Source: Brevibacterium sp. S111
GTDB taxonomy: Bacteria; Actinomycetota; Actinomycetes; Actinomycetales; Brevibacteriaceae
Reading direction: 5' to 3'
Length of the DNA stretch: 64,000 nucleotides
NCBI RefSeq assembly: GCF_004745075.1
Contig: NZ_RHFH01000001.1
Coordinates: 62,001 to 126,000, forward strand
A model generated the notes under the pieces. It was given only the letters and a program-made list of their open reading frames with translations, had not been told where the DNA came from and ran no database searches. Every line of letters starts with the position of its first letter. Positions within the stretch are counted from its first letter, which is position 1. The position numbers and the translations under genes were made by a program. Shown here one piece after another: positions 54,604 through 63,643 of this stretch.

Positions 54604-55241
54604 GCTCCTGCCACCGGGGTGCCGGGCTGCAGATCGGCGCAGATGCTTTCGTAACTCACGGACACCAGTGTGGACGAATCGAATGTGAAACTCGTGATAG
54701 AAGCCAGGTCACATTCGCGGCGACGCGGGTCGTGGACGAGAGACCGACCCTCCCCCGACAGACGGGTCATCCAGATCGGCAGCTGGTGGGAGACGATGAC
54801 GCCTTCGGCGTCGGGACCGTGGTGGGAGAGCTTCGCGCGCAGGCTGGCGATCGCCGCGCGCATCCGCAGCACGATCTGCTTGTACGGCTCACCCCAGGAG
54901 GGCGTGAGCGGGTTGTACAGCCGCACGAGGTTCTTCGGCTCGGCGAGGTGACGCACCCCCACCTTCTGTCCTTCGAAGGAGTTCGCGGCTTCGATGACCC
55001 GGTCATCGGTGAACACCGGCAGGTCGAGGCTCGTGGCCAAGGGCGCGATGGTCTGCTGAGTCCGCAGCAGCGGGGAGGCGACGAGTTCGACGGGGGTCGT
55101 GGCCGTCTCGGCGAAATGCCTCGCCACACGGGCGGCCATCTCGTGCCCGCGGTCGGTCAGCCCGAAGTGCGGCAGCCGCCCGTAGAGGATCCCCTCGGGA
55201 TTGTCGACCTCTCCGTGTCGGACCAGGTGGATGGTGCTCAT
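54600..55241 (-). CDS. Histidine phosphatase (phosphoglycerate mutase superfamily)
   Basis: 213 residues. The catalytic [14 protein letters not shown] motif at about 8-21, [12 protein letters not shown], and the second His in [10 protein letters not shown] define the branch 1 superfamily. The position between hemL and the ResA-like gene, overlapping both by 4 bp, is conserved in many actinobacteria, but the substrate is unknown. The lack of the usual full PGM C-terminus argues against a glycolytic role. Confidence 0.88.
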   Translation of the reverse strand: MSTIHLVRHGEVDNPEGILYGRLPHFGLTDRGHEMAARVARHFAETATTPVELVASPLLRTQQTIAPLATSLDLPVFTDDRVIEAANSFEGQKVGVRHLAEPKNLVRLYNPLTPSWGEPYKQIVLRMRAAIASLRAKLSHHGPDAEGVIVSHQLPIWMTRLSGEGRSLVHDPRRRECDLASITSFTFDSSTLVSVSYESICADLQPGTPVAGA

Positions 55242-56599
55242 GACTGCGCCTTCACGGTCTCCGGCACTCCGGCCGCCGCCTTCGCCGCTGCGGGCAGGGC
55301 GGAGATGATCCGGTCGAGGATCTCATCGGTGTGAGCGTAGGACAGGAACCAGGCTTCGAACGCGGACGGCGGCATGTGGATGCCCTGGTCGAGCATGGCG
55401 TTGAAGAACGCGGAGTAGCGGTCGACGTTCTGGCTGCGAGCATCGTCGTAGTTCGTCACGTCCTTGTCGGTGAAGAACACGGAGAACATCGAGTTCGCGG
55501 ACTGGATGACGTGGGCGACGCCTTCGGCCTCGAGCGCGGACGCGACGGCCGGGCGCAGGATGTCCGCGGCCCGTTCGATGTGGGAGTACACGTCGAGCTC
55601 GGTGGTGAGTTTGAGCGTGGCGAGACCGGCGGCGGTGGCCACCGGGTTTCCCGAGAGCGTTCCCGCCTGGTAGACGGGTCCGGCAGGTGCCAGGTGGGCC
55701 ATGATCTCGGCGCGACCGCCGAAGGCCGCGGCGGGGAATCCGCCGCCCATGACCTTGCCGAAGGTGAACAGGTCGGCCGGTCCCTCCGGGTAGCCCAGAG
55801 ACTCGGATTCGAAACCGTACCAGCCCGCCGCGGAAACGCGGAATCCGGTCATCACTTCGTCGCTGATCATGAGCGCACCGTGAGCCTTCGTCAGTCGGCG
55901 GATGGTGGTGGTGAACCCGTCGCGGGGAGGGACGACGCCCATGTTTCCGGGGCTGGCTTCCGTGATGACACAGGCGATGTCCTCACCATGCTCGGCGAAG
56001 ACGGATTCGAGCCCCGCGGCATCGTTGTAGTCGACGACGATGGTGTCCTGCGCCTGAGCTCCGGTGACTCCGGGGGTGTCGGGCAGGGAGAACGTGGCCA
56101 GACCGGATCCGGCCTGGGCCAACAGCGAATCGACGTGGCCGTGGTAGCAGCCGGCGAACTTCACGACCTTGGACCGGCCCGTGTACCCGCGGGCCAGTCG
56201 GATCGCGGACATGGTCGCCTCGGTGCCCGAGGACACGAGTCGCACCTGGTCGACGGGGTCGATGCGGGAGACGATCTCCTCGGCGAGTTCGACCTCACCG
56301 GTCGAGGGGGTGCCGAAGGAGAAGCCCTTGACCGCGGCTTGCTGGACGGCCGCGACGACCTCGGGGCGTGAGTGGCCCATGATCATCGGACCCCAGGATC
56401 CGATGAGGTCGATGTAGTCGTTGCCGTCGACGTCGCGCAGCCACGCTCCGGTCGCCTCGGTGATGAATCGGGGGGTGCCGCCGACGGCTTTGAACGCGCG
56501 GACCGGGGAGTTGACTCCGCCGGGGATGACCGCCTCGGCGCGGGTGAACAGGGCGGCTGACTCATCGGTGGGGTGAGAGTTCGTCGGTGCTGTCGTCAT
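55238..56599 (-). CDS. hemL: Glutamate-1-semialdehyde 2,1-aminomutase
   Basis: 453 residues. A PLP enzyme making 5-aminolevulinate from glutamate-1-semialdehyde. The N-terminal [18 protein letters not shown], the [15 protein letters not shown] segment, [13 protein letters not shown] and the PLP Lys in [13 protein letters not shown] are all present. It overlaps the phosphatase gene downstream by 4 bp and follows the MarR gene by 87 bp; that gap is GC-rich with GTCGGTG repeats and no gene. Confidence 0.97.
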   Translation of the reverse strand: MTTAPTNSHPTDESAALFTRAEAVIPGGVNSPVRAFKAVGGTPRFITEATGAWLRDVDGNDYIDLIGSWGPMIMGHSRPEVVAAVQQAAVKGFSFGTPSTGEVELAEEIVSRIDPVDQVRLVSSGTEATMSAIRLARGYTGRSKVVKFAGCYHGHVDSLLAQAGSGLATFSLPDTPGVTGAQAQDTIVVDYNDAAGLESVFAEHGEDIACVITEASPGNMGVVPPRDGFTTTIRRLTKAHGALMISDEVMTGFRVSAAGWYGFESESLGYPEGPADLFTFGKVMGGGFPAAAFGGRAEIMAHLAPAGPVYQAGTLSGNPVATAAGLATLKLTTELDVYSHIERAADILRPAVASALEAEGVAHVIQSANSMFSVFFTDKDVTNYDDARSQNVDRYSAFFNAMLDQGIHMPPSAFEAWFLSYAHTDEILDRIISALPAAAKAAAGVPETVKAQS

Positions 56600-56686
56600 G
56601 GGGTCTCCTCTGCTTCTGCCCGGGTCGGTGCGTCTGGCCGGGTCGGTGTCGTCACGGATCGTGGTCGGATACGCGGTCGGTGCGCC

Positions 56687-57199
56687 TCAGGCGCCGCCGG
56701 TCTCGCCGGTGTGGACGTTCTCACCAGTGTGGTCGGTCTCGCCGGTGTGGCTCAAATGCTCGAAGACTTTGGTGAAGACGCGGCCCAGCGCCGCCATCTC
56801 CTCGAGTTCGAGAAGGTCGACGAGGTGGTTGCGGACTCCCGCGACATGGTCGGGGGCCGCGGTGCTCAGCAGCTGCCATCCGGCTGCCGTCATCACGCAG
56901 TTGACTCCGCGTCCGTCCTCGGGGATGGCCGAGCGTTCGAGCAGTCCGCGCTTCTCCATCCGGGCCACACTGTGGGTCAGCCGGGACCTCGACATCGTCG
57001 TGTCCGTGGCGAGCAGGGCCATGCGCATCGTTCTGTCCTCGTGTTCGGACAGGCGCACCAGGATCTCGTACTCGGGCAGACCGATGCCGTGCTTCTCCCG
57101 CAGCTCCTTGTCCAGCTGCGCACTCAGCAGCTGGGAGCCGCTCAGGTAGCTGCGCCACGCCTTCTGGTCCGCAGGATTGAGCCAGCGGGGTTCGGTCAT
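56687..57199 (-). CDS. MarR regulator within the heme operon
   Basis: 170 residues. The winged-helix core has [24 protein letters not shown] and [20 protein letters not shown]. The C-terminus ends in three tandem HTGE units ([16 protein letters not shown], about residues 151-166) not normally seen in MarR. The start overlaps the hemB stop (57196-57199). It may sense heme or a porphyrin and control hemL or the downstream cytochrome genes; that is inference from the location. Confidence 0.88.
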   Translation of the reverse strand: MTEPRWLNPADQKAWRSYLSGSQLLSAQLDKELREKHGIGLPEYEILVRLSEHEDRTMRMALLATDTTMSRSRLTHSVARMEKRGLLERSAIPEDGRGVNCVMTAAGWQLLSTAAPDHVAGVRNHLVDLLELEEMAALGRVFTKVFEHLSHTGETDHTGENVHTGETGGA

Positions 57200-58239
57200 C
57201 GCCGGGCTCCGGTCGCCGCCCCGACGGCTGCGCCTGACGCGGTGGTGCCGGCGGCTTCGGTCTGGAGGCGCTGGGCGACCTCGGTGGCCCAGTAGGTGAG
57301 GATCGCATCGGTGCCGGCCCGTTTGAAGGAGATGAGGGATTCCTCGATCGCCTTCTCACGGTCGATGGCTCCGGCCGCGGCCGCGAATTCGATCATCGCG
57401 TACTCCCCCGAGACCTGGTAGGTCCACACGGGCACGATGGATTCGCGGGCGACTTCGGCGAGAACGTCGAGGTAGGGCAGTCCGGGCTTGACCATGACGA
57501 CGTCGGCACCCTCGGCGAGGTCGAGGCCGAGTTCGCGCATCGCCTCGCGGCCGTTGGCGGGATCCTGCTGGTAAGTCTTGCGATCGCCCTGGAGTTCGGA
57601 ATCCACGGCTTCGCGGAACGGCCCGTAGAAGGCGGAGGCGTACTTCGCGGTGTAGCCCATGATGACGGTGTCAGTGAACCCGGCCGCGTCGAGTGCCTCC
57701 CGACAGTAGGCGACCTGACCGTCCATCATGCCGGAGAGTCCGAGCACCTCGGCTCCGGCGCGAGCCTGTGCCAGCGCCATCGACGCGTAGCGGTCGAGGG
57801 TCGCGTCGTTGTCGACGGCTCCGGAGTCGTCGAGGACTCCGCAGTGACCGTGCGAGGTGAACTCGTCGAGGCACAGATCGGACATGATGACCGTGTCCTC
57901 GCCGAGGTGCTCGTGCAGAAGCGCGAGCGCACGGTTGAGGATCCCCTCGGGCGCGTCGGCCTGGGAGCCGATCGGATCCTTGTGTTCGGGGATCCCGAAG
58001 AGCATGAGTCCGCCGACTCCGGCTGCGACGGCTTCGCGGGCGGCGTCGAGCAGCGAGTCCACTGTGTGCTGGACGACTCCGGGCATCCCGCCCAAGGGAG
58101 CCGGTTCGCTCAGCTCCTCTTTGACGAACATCGGCAGGACGAGGTCGGCGGGGTGGAGGCGGACCTCGGAGACGAGGCGGCGCAGCGCCGGGGTCGTGCG
58201 CAGCCGGCGGGGACGAACGGATCCGGGAACCAATGACAT
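57196..58239 (-). CDS. hemB: Porphobilinogen synthase
   Basis: 347 residues. It joins two 5-aminolevulinate molecules. It has [12 protein letters not shown] and LVLPMFVKE at the N-terminus, the metal region [15 protein letters not shown], the Schiff-base Lys residues in [15 protein letters not shown] and [11 protein letters not shown]. The metal site has Cys/Asp residues but not the full three-Cys zinc site. The C-terminal 20 residues are Ala/Gly-rich. It follows hemD by one base. Confidence 0.97.
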   Translation of the reverse strand: MSLVPGSVRPRRLRTTPALRRLVSEVRLHPADLVLPMFVKEELSEPAPLGGMPGVVQHTVDSLLDAAREAVAAGVGGLMLFGIPEHKDPIGSQADAPEGILNRALALLHEHLGEDTVIMSDLCLDEFTSHGHCGVLDDSGAVDNDATLDRYASMALAQARAGAEVLGLSGMMDGQVAYCREALDAAGFTDTVIMGYTAKYASAFYGPFREAVDSELQGDRKTYQQDPANGREAMRELGLDLAEGADVVMVKPGLPYLDVLAEVARESIVPVWTYQVSGEYAMIEFAAAAGAIDREKAIEESLISFKRAGTDAILTYWATEVAQRLQTEAAGTTASGAAVGAATGARR

Positions 58240-58240
58240 G

Positions 58241-59845
58241 TCAGGCCTTCCTTCTGCGGCGCTTCTGGCTCGGACGCTTCGGGGAGACCCCGGCGTCCAC
58301 GTCTTCAGCCCGCTTGGTGAGAGCGAATTCGACGAGTCCGTCGATGAGCGAAGTGAGGTTGGCTTCCTCGGCGAGGACGTCGACGCGCAGTCCGTGTTCT
58401 TCCGCGGTGTTCGCGGTCGCCGGGCCGATGCAGCAGATCACCGAGGTGGGGGCGGGTTTGCCGGCGATGCCGACGAGGTTGCGCACCGTGGAGGAGGAGG
58501 TGAAGAGGAAGGCATCGAAGTCGCCGGCCTTGATCGATTCGCGGATCGGCGCCGGCGGCGGGGAGGCCCGCACTGTGCGGTAGGCGGTGACGTCGTCGGG
58601 GTCCCACCCCTTCTCCAGCAGTCCGGCCACGAGCACCTCGGTGGCGATGTCGGCACGGGGCAGCAGCACGGTGTTCATCGGGTCGATGTCATCGACGAAG
58701 TCGGGCCAGGCCGCGGCCAGGCCACGCGCCGAGTGCTCACCGTCGGGGACGAGATCGGGGGTGATGCCCCAGTCGACGAGCGCGGCGGCGGTGCGGCCGC
58801 CCACGGCCGCGACCTTGACTCCGGCCATCGACCGGGAGTCGAGTCCGAAGTCCTCGAACCACATGCGCACCGCACGCACGGCGTTGACCGAGGTGAAGCC
58901 GACCCATTCGTAGGACCCGTCGACGAGGCCGCGGATCGCCTTCTCCATTTGGGTCGGTGTGCGCGGGGGCTGCACGGCGATGGTGGGGACGACGGTGCCG
59001 ACGGCACCGAGCTCGGCCAGCGCCTCGGCAGTGGAGGTTCCCTGTTCCTTCGTCCGCGGGATGAGCACCTGCCAGCCGAAGAGGGGTTTGGATTCGAACC
59101 AGCTGAGTTCTCCTCTGGATTCCACTCCCTGTCCCATGATCACCACCATACGATCCGAACCTGTCTGAGCCATGGACAGCGCCTGCTTCAGGGTGGTCTC
59201 CACACTCGTCTGCTCGATCGTGGAGATCCCCCAGCCGAGGAGGACCTTCGTGTCCTCGTCCCAGCCGTCGGCCAGCAGTGCTTCGATGGCCTGTTCATGA
59301 GCGGCAGCGGAGCCGGTGAGCACATGAGTGGTGTTGCGGTGACGGGAGACGTCGACATGCGTCTGCGGTCCGGCTTCGATGAAGCGCACCGAACGCACCC
59401 GGTTCGTCGTCAGCGCGGTGCCGGTGAAGGCCGCCGTCGAGGCGGACAGTCCGACGCCGGGCACGATCTCCACCTCGACCTGTTCCTTGCGGCACACAGC
59501 GGCCTCGGCGGTCGTCGTGGTGAAGATGATCCCGTCATCCGAGCTCAGCCGCACCACCGTGTTGTCGGGGCGGGCGAGTCCGGCCAGGCGGCGGCCGCGG
59601 GTCGACGCGGCGACACCGAGATCGGCGGCGTCGATGAGCTTCGCCGCCTGCGGCACATACGCGGTGACGATCTCCGAGTGCACATCGGCGTCGTAGACGA
59701 CGGTCTCCGCGGTGGCGAGGATCTCTGCCCCGCGCATCGTCATCAGCCCGGATTCGCCGGGGCCGCTGCCGATGAAGACGACACGCGGTGCGGCCGGCAG
59801 GAGTCGGCGGGGCTGGACCCGGCCCGTGGTCGGTGCGTTGGTCAT
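58241..59845 (-). CDS. hemD: Uroporphyrinogen-III synthase with N-terminal methyltransferase-like domain
   Basis: 534 residues. The C-terminal part (about 265-515) is a two-lobed Hem[49 protein letters not shown] and [14 protein letters not shown]. The N-terminal 245 residues match uroporphyrinogen-III C-methyltransferase ([34 protein letters not shown]), but the GDPFxFGRG active-site loop is replaced by [12 protein letters not shown] (101-112). Methyltransferase activity is thus doubtful. It overlaps hemAC by 4 bp; the tail is Lys/Arg-rich. Confidence 0.9.
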   Translation of the reverse strand: MTNAPTTGRVQPRRLLPAAPRVVFIGSGPGESGLMTMRGAEILATAETVVYDADVHSEIVTAYVPQAAKLIDAADLGVAASTRGRRLAGLARPDNTVVRLSSDDGIIFTTTTAEAAVCRKEQVEVEIVPGVGLSASTAAFTGTALTTNRVRSVRFIEAGPQTHVDVSRHRNTTHVLTGSAAAHEQAIEALLADGWDEDTKVLLGWGISTIEQTSVETTLKQALSMAQTGSDRMVVIMGQGVESRGELSWFESKPLFGWQVLIPRTKEQGTSTAEALAELGAVGTVVPTIAVQPPRTPTQMEKAIRGLVDGSYEWVGFTSVNAVRAVRMWFEDFGLDSRSMAGVKVAAVGGRTAAALVDWGITPDLVPDGEHSARGLAAAWPDFVDDIDPMNTVLLPRADIATEVLVAGLLEKGWDPDDVTAYRTVRASPPPAPIRESIKAGDFDAFLFTSSSTVRNLVGIAGKPAPTSVICCIGPATANTAEEHGLRVDVLAEEANLTSLIDGLVEFALTKRAEDVDAGVSPKRPSQKRRRRKA

Positions 59846-62319
59846 CCCTGCTCCTGTGCCTTGACGGGGGTGAGGTGATCGGCGCTGGCCGCCGGGTCGA
59901 TGCCGAGCCGATCGAGCAGGTCTTCGGCGGCTGCGGTGCCGAGTTCGTCGGCGACGCGGGCGAGTTCCTTCGCGGCCACGGTCAGCTGCTGCTGTGTTCC
60001 GGCGGACCAGTCGACATCCGGGACGGCAGGCAGTTCGGTGCTCTGTCGGGTGCGGGCGAGCTTGCCGTCGTCGTCGGCCATGACGGCGTCGACGATGAAC
60101 GTGGTGCCTTCGATCTTCGCGAGGGCACCGATCGGTGCCGAACATCCTGCCTCGGCGCGGGAGAGGATCGCCCGTTCGCACGTGACGGACAGGTCCGTGG
60201 TCTGGTCGTGGATGCGCCGCAGCGCGGCACGCACTTCGGCATCGGCGTTGAGGATGCCTTCGGTGTTCGCGAAGTTGCTGTCGGCGCTGCGAGTCTCCAC
60301 GGCCAGGGCGCCTTGGCCGGGGGCGGGCAGCATGACATCGAAGTCGATCGAATCGGTGGCTTCGGCCAGACGACCGATGCGGCGCACACCGGCAGCGGCG
60401 AGTACGACAGCGTCGAGGCGTCCGTCGCGGACGTGGGCGATGCGGGTGTCGACGTTGCCGCGCACCCCGCGGACCTCGATATCGGGGCGGGCGGCACGCA
60501 GCTGCACGGCTCGGCGCGGCGACCCGGTGCCGATGACGGAACCTGCCGGCAGCTGAGCCAGGCTCAGACCGTCACGGCCGATGAGCACATCGGCAGGATC
60601 GACGCGCGGCGGGATGGCCGCCATCTGGATGCCCGCCTCGGGGGTGGTGGGCAGGTCCTTGAGCGAGTGCACGGCGAGGTCGATCTTGCCCTGGTGCAGG
60701 GCCTGACGGACGGCGGAGACGAAGACCCCGGTGCCGCCGAAGCCGGCCAGCGGGGACATGTTGACATCACCCTCGGTGACGACTTCGACGATCTCGACCC
60801 GCCAGCCGGTGAGCGCGGCGATCTGGTGGGCGATCGCCGTGGACTGGGAGCGGGCCAGCTGAGACCGGCGGGTGCCCAGTCGCACGGTGCGGCCGCTGAA
60901 GTGTTCGGGTTCGACGATGTCGAGCGTGTGATCGGCGACCGGGCGGATACCGTCGGCCTCGACATGGTGGACGCTGGCGGCCTTCGCGACCTTCGTCTCC
61001 GGTGGGGTCATGGCGTGGGCGACCTTGTTCACGGGCAGATCGAACAGCTGCATGAGCGCCTGAGCGTAGTCGACCTCGGACTCGGTCACAGCCAGTTCCT
61101 TGACCTTCACGGTCGGGGTGTGGATGAGCTTCTCGGCCACCCGGTGCAGGGACTTGCGGATCTCGGCGAAGGATTTCTCGTCCACGGCCGCACCGAGCTT
61201 CTTCTCCAGACGCTGCGTCTCCGCGGCGAGCACGTCCTTGGCGTGGGTGCGCAGAGCGGTCACCGTCGGGGCGACCGAGCGTTCCTTGTTGCCGGTGGCG
61301 ATGTTCTCGATTTCGGCGGCGATGATGGTGCGAACCGCGTCGACGGTGCCGGCGACCTTCGCATCGCGTTCCTTGTCAGAGTTCTTCAGCAGCTCCCGGA
61401 TCTCGCCGAGACCGAACAGGGCGACGTGCTCGAATTCGCGCACGCTGGGGTCGATGTCGTGTGGCAGGGCGAGGTCGATGAAGGCCTTGTTCGCCGCACC
61501 CTTGGGGTTCTGGGACAGGCCGGCGACGATGTCGTCGCGGGAGACGACGACGCCGCGGGCACCGGTGCAGGAGACGATGAGGTCGGCGTCGGCGATCTCT
61601 TCGGCCATCACACGCGGGGTCAGTTCGCGGGCACGCCCGCCCACTTCGGCCACGAGGCGTTCGGCCTTCTCCAGGGTGCGGTTGAGCACGGTGATGCGTC
61701 CGACGCCTTCCCTGTGCAGCCCGGACACGACGAGACCGGACATCGCTCCGGCGCCGATGACCAGGGCGTTGGCCGCGCGCAGCGAACCGATGTGTCCGGC
61801 CGAGGCTTCGAGTGCCGCGCCGAAGAGCGAACGGGCGACCTCGCCGAGGTCGGTCTCCGAGTGAGCGCGTTTGCCCACGCGCAGCGCCTGCTGGAGGGCC
61901 TGGGACAGTTCCGAGGTCAGTGCCTTGTCAGTCTGCGAATCGGTGAAGGCCGAGCGCAGCTGGCCGAGGATCTGAGCCTCGCCGATGGCCATCGAGTCGA
62001 GCCCGCAGGCGACCTTGAGCAGATGCTCCATGGCCTGGTTGTCATAGTGGGCATAGAAGTGGCCGGCGATGTCCGACCACTCTTTGTCGATCGAGGACAC
62101 CAGAGCGTTGCCGAGGTCGGCCAGTCCCCCGTGGAAGGCGGAGACGTCGGCGATGAGTTCGAGCCGGTTGCAGGTGGAGAGCACCGCAAGTCCGTCGACG
62201 TTGTCTCCCGCCAGAGCATCAGTTCGCAGGGTGCCGACCTCGCCGGCGCTGAAGGCCAGCTTGTCGAGCATGTCGATCGGGGCCGACTGATGGGAAATGC
62301 CGAGAACCAAGAGAGTCAA
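59842..62319 (-). CDS. hemAC: Glutamyl-tRNA reductase/hydroxymethylbilane synthase fusion
   Basis: 825 residues in one uninterrupted frame. Residues 1-430 are HemA: LSTCNRLE with catalytic Cys50, GEAQILGQLR, the nucleotide fold ALVIGAGAMSGL and a dimerisation domain. A linker of about 45 residues follows. Residues 478-800 are HemC: VRLGTRRSQLARSQS, DLAVHSLKDLPT, GSPRRAVQLRA and the dipyrromethane-binding Cys725 in EAGCSAPIGA. The first enzyme reduces glutamyl-tRNA to glutamate-1-semialdehyde, the second polymerises porphobilinogen. The TTG start overlaps the rex stop (TTGA). Both active sites look intact. Confidence 0.95.
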   Translation of the reverse strand: MTLLVLGISHQSAPIDMLDKLAFSAGEVGTLRTDALAGDNVDGLAVLSTCNRLELIADVSAFHGGLADLGNALVSSIDKEWSDIAGHFYAHYDNQAMEHLLKVACGLDSMAIGEAQILGQLRSAFTDSQTDKALTSELSQALQQALRVGKRAHSETDLGEVARSLFGAALEASAGHIGSLRAANALVIGAGAMSGLVVSGLHREGVGRITVLNRTLEKAERLVAEVGGRARELTPRVMAEEIADADLIVSCTGARGVVVSRDDIVAGLSQNPKGAANKAFIDLALPHDIDPSVREFEHVALFGLGEIRELLKNSDKERDAKVAGTVDAVRTIIAAEIENIATGNKERSVAPTVTALRTHAKDVLAAETQRLEKKLGAAVDEKSFAEIRKSLHRVAEKLIHTPTVKVKELAVTESEVDYAQALMQLFDLPVNKVAHAMTPPETKVAKAASVHHVEADGIRPVADHTLDIVEPEHFSGRTVRLGTRRSQLARSQSTAIAHQIAALTGWRVEIVEVVTEGDVNMSPLAGFGGTGVFVSAVRQALHQGKIDLAVHSLKDLPTTPEAGIQMAAIPPRVDPADVLIGRDGLSLAQLPAGSVIGTGSPRRAVQLRAARPDIEVRGVRGNVDTRIAHVRDGRLDAVVLAAAGVRRIGRLAEATDSIDFDVMLPAPGQGALAVETRSADSNFANTEGILNADAEVRAALRRIHDQTTDLSVTCERAILSRAEAGCSAPIGALAKIEGTTFIVDAVMADDDGKLARTRQSTELPAVPDVDWSAGTQQQLTVAAKELARVADELGTAAAEDLLDRLGIDPAASADHLTPVKAQEQG

Positions 62320-63011
62320 TTCCTGTGCTCCTCAAAACCAGGGTTGAGCGGTGCCGTATCCAGCGCCGAATAGTATGCGAGTACTTGCAGCTCACTGGCC
62401 AGATCGACTTGGTGGACACGGACGGTGTCCGGGGCGTCGAGCACGGTGGGTGAGAAATTGAGAATGCCGCGCACACCCGCTTCGACGGCCGTGTGGGCCG
62501 CCGCGGGTGCCGCGGCTGCGGGGACGGCCATGACCACCAGGTCGATGTGTTCGGGCCAGGTGGTCAGCTCGTCCAGAGAGGAGACGGTCAGTGTGCCGAT
62601 GGCGGTGCCGATCTTCTCCTCGTCGATATCGAAGATGGCGGTCAGACGCAGACCGCGTCGGCGGAATCCGGCGTAGTCGGCCAGTGCGGAGCCGAGACGA
62701 CCGGCGCCGATGATGGCGACGCTGCGGTCCCGGTCGAGACCGAGGAAGGTCCGCAGGGTCGCAGCCAGTTCCGGGCAGGAGTAGCCGACGCCGCGGGTGC
62801 CGGAGCGTCCCAGCTGGGACAGGTCCTTGCGCAGGATCGACGGGGACACCCCGCTGCGAGCAGCGAGGTCATCCGAAGACACTGTCTCCTGGCCTGTTGC
62901 GGCGATGGTCTCGACGGTCTGCAGGTAGATCGGAAGTCGGGAGATCACGCGCTCGGGTACGTCCTTGCGAACAACACCCTCAATCCTGTTGGCGGACAGA
63001 ATCTCGCCCAC
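62316..63011 (-). CDS. rex: Redox-sensing transcriptional repressor Rex
   Basis: 231 residues. An N-terminal winged helix (VISRLPIYLQTVETIAA and SSDDLAARSGVSPSILRKDLSQLG) is joined to a Rossmann domain with VAIIGAGRLGSALADY. Rex senses the NADH/NAD ratio and represses respiratory genes when NADH is high. It is the first regulator in the cluster and overlaps hemAC by 4 bp, so its level and that of heme synthesis are probably linked. I did not find a clear TTGTGAA-N-TTCACAA Rex site upstream. Confidence 0.96.
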   Translation of the reverse strand: MGEILSANRIEGVVRKDVPERVISRLPIYLQTVETIAATGQETVSSDDLAARSGVSPSILRKDLSQLGRSGTRGVGYSCPELAATLRTFLGLDRDRSVAIIGAGRLGSALADYAGFRRRGLRLTAIFDIDEEKIGTAIGTLTVSSLDELTTWPEHIDLVVMAVPAAAAPAAAHTAVEAGVRGILNFSPTVLDAPDTVRVHQVDLASELQVLAYYSALDTAPLNPGFEEHRN

Positions 63012-63038
63012 GAATCCGTCTCACTCCTTCAATCGATC

Positions 63039-63284
63039 TCATGCGCCCAGTGCCGTGAGGGCCTTGGACAGCCGATCCTTCTCGACTCGATGAAAACTGT
63101 GCTGGCGCCCGTTGAGGAGCACGACCGGAACGTCCCAGCCGTACTGCGCGGCCAGGTCGTCATCGGTGTCGATATCGATCTCGGTCACGTTCACGTCTCT
63201 GCCGGCGGCCACCTCGGTGACGGTCTGCAGCGCCTGAGCGCACAGATGGCAGTCGACGCGCGTGAGGAAGGTCAGCTCGACCAT
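63039..63284 (-). CDS. Glutaredoxin-like protein
   Basis: 81 residues of the DUF836/glutaredoxin family. LTFLTRVDCHLCAQAL gives a CxxC-type redox motif (C12 and C15), followed by EIDIDTDDDLAAQYGWDVPVVLLNG with the cis-Pro. Such proteins lead rex-hem operons in many actinobacteria, perhaps adding a thiol signal to the redox control. It starts at 63284 with GGAGTG upstream and ends 27 bp before rex. Confidence 0.88.
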   Translation of the reverse strand: MVELTFLTRVDCHLCAQALQTVTEVAAGRDVNVTEIDIDTDDDLAAQYGWDVPVVLLNGRQHSFHRVEKDRLSKALTALGA

Positions 63285-63311
63285 GGCTCACTCCTCATCG
63301 GGTGCAACAAA

Positions 63312-63338
63312 CCCCGCCGAGAAATCACTCGAGCGGGG
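63312..63338 (-). terminator. Terminator after the bS22 gene
   Basis: CCCCGC and GCGGGG (63312-63317, 63333-63338) pair, extended by CGAG/CTCG across a one-base bulge, around an AAATCA loop. In the minus direction the transcript then reads TTTGTT. It lies about 19 bp past the bS22 stop and upstream of the glutaredoxin-like gene. Confidence 0.85.
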
Positions 63339-63356
63339 GCGTAGGACCGTCGGGTC

Positions 63357-63455
63357 TTACTTCTTGTTGCGACGCTGGTGACGTGTCTTGCGAAGCTGCT
63401 TGCGGTGCTTCTTCTTCGACATACGCTTGCGGCGCTTCTTGATGACTGAGCCCAC
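63357..63455 (-). CDS. Ribosomal mini-protein bS22 (AURKAIP1/COX24 domain)
   Basis: 32 residues, MGSVIKKRRKRMSKKKHRKQ then LRKTRHQRRNKK, nearly all basic. The pattern equals the actinobacterial bS22 protein found in mycobacterial 30S subunits and the AURKAIP1/COX24 C-terminal domain. The start is GTG at 63455 with AAGGGG upstream. It is too short for ordinary gene callers. A terminator follows, so it is monocistronic, located before the glutaredoxin-rex-hem cluster as in many actinobacteria. Confidence 0.9.
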   Translation of the reverse strand: MGSVIKKRRKRMSKKKHRKQLRKTRHQRRNKK

Positions 63456-63643
63456 TCGGGTACCCCTTGTGCTTGTCGGTGGAGGGTGAACACCAGGTGC
63501 CCACCCATTGAACTAACCGTGCAATTCTATCGCCTGCCGGCCTGCTTTCCCAAAACTGTGTCGAGATCCACAGCGGCCGGAAGACTCAGCCGCGTCACCG
63601 CGGGGTGCCGGCCCGGTCGGGGCGTGAGCTGCGGGCTCGCGGC

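Noticed and set aside
57857..59878. 673-residue plus-strand frame opposite hemD and hemB
   Set aside because: No domain and antisense to genes with clear motifs.
59788..62373. 861-residue plus-strand frame opposite hemAC
   Set aside because: Antisense artefact of high-GC coding; the minus strand encodes complete HemA and HemC with catalytic residues.
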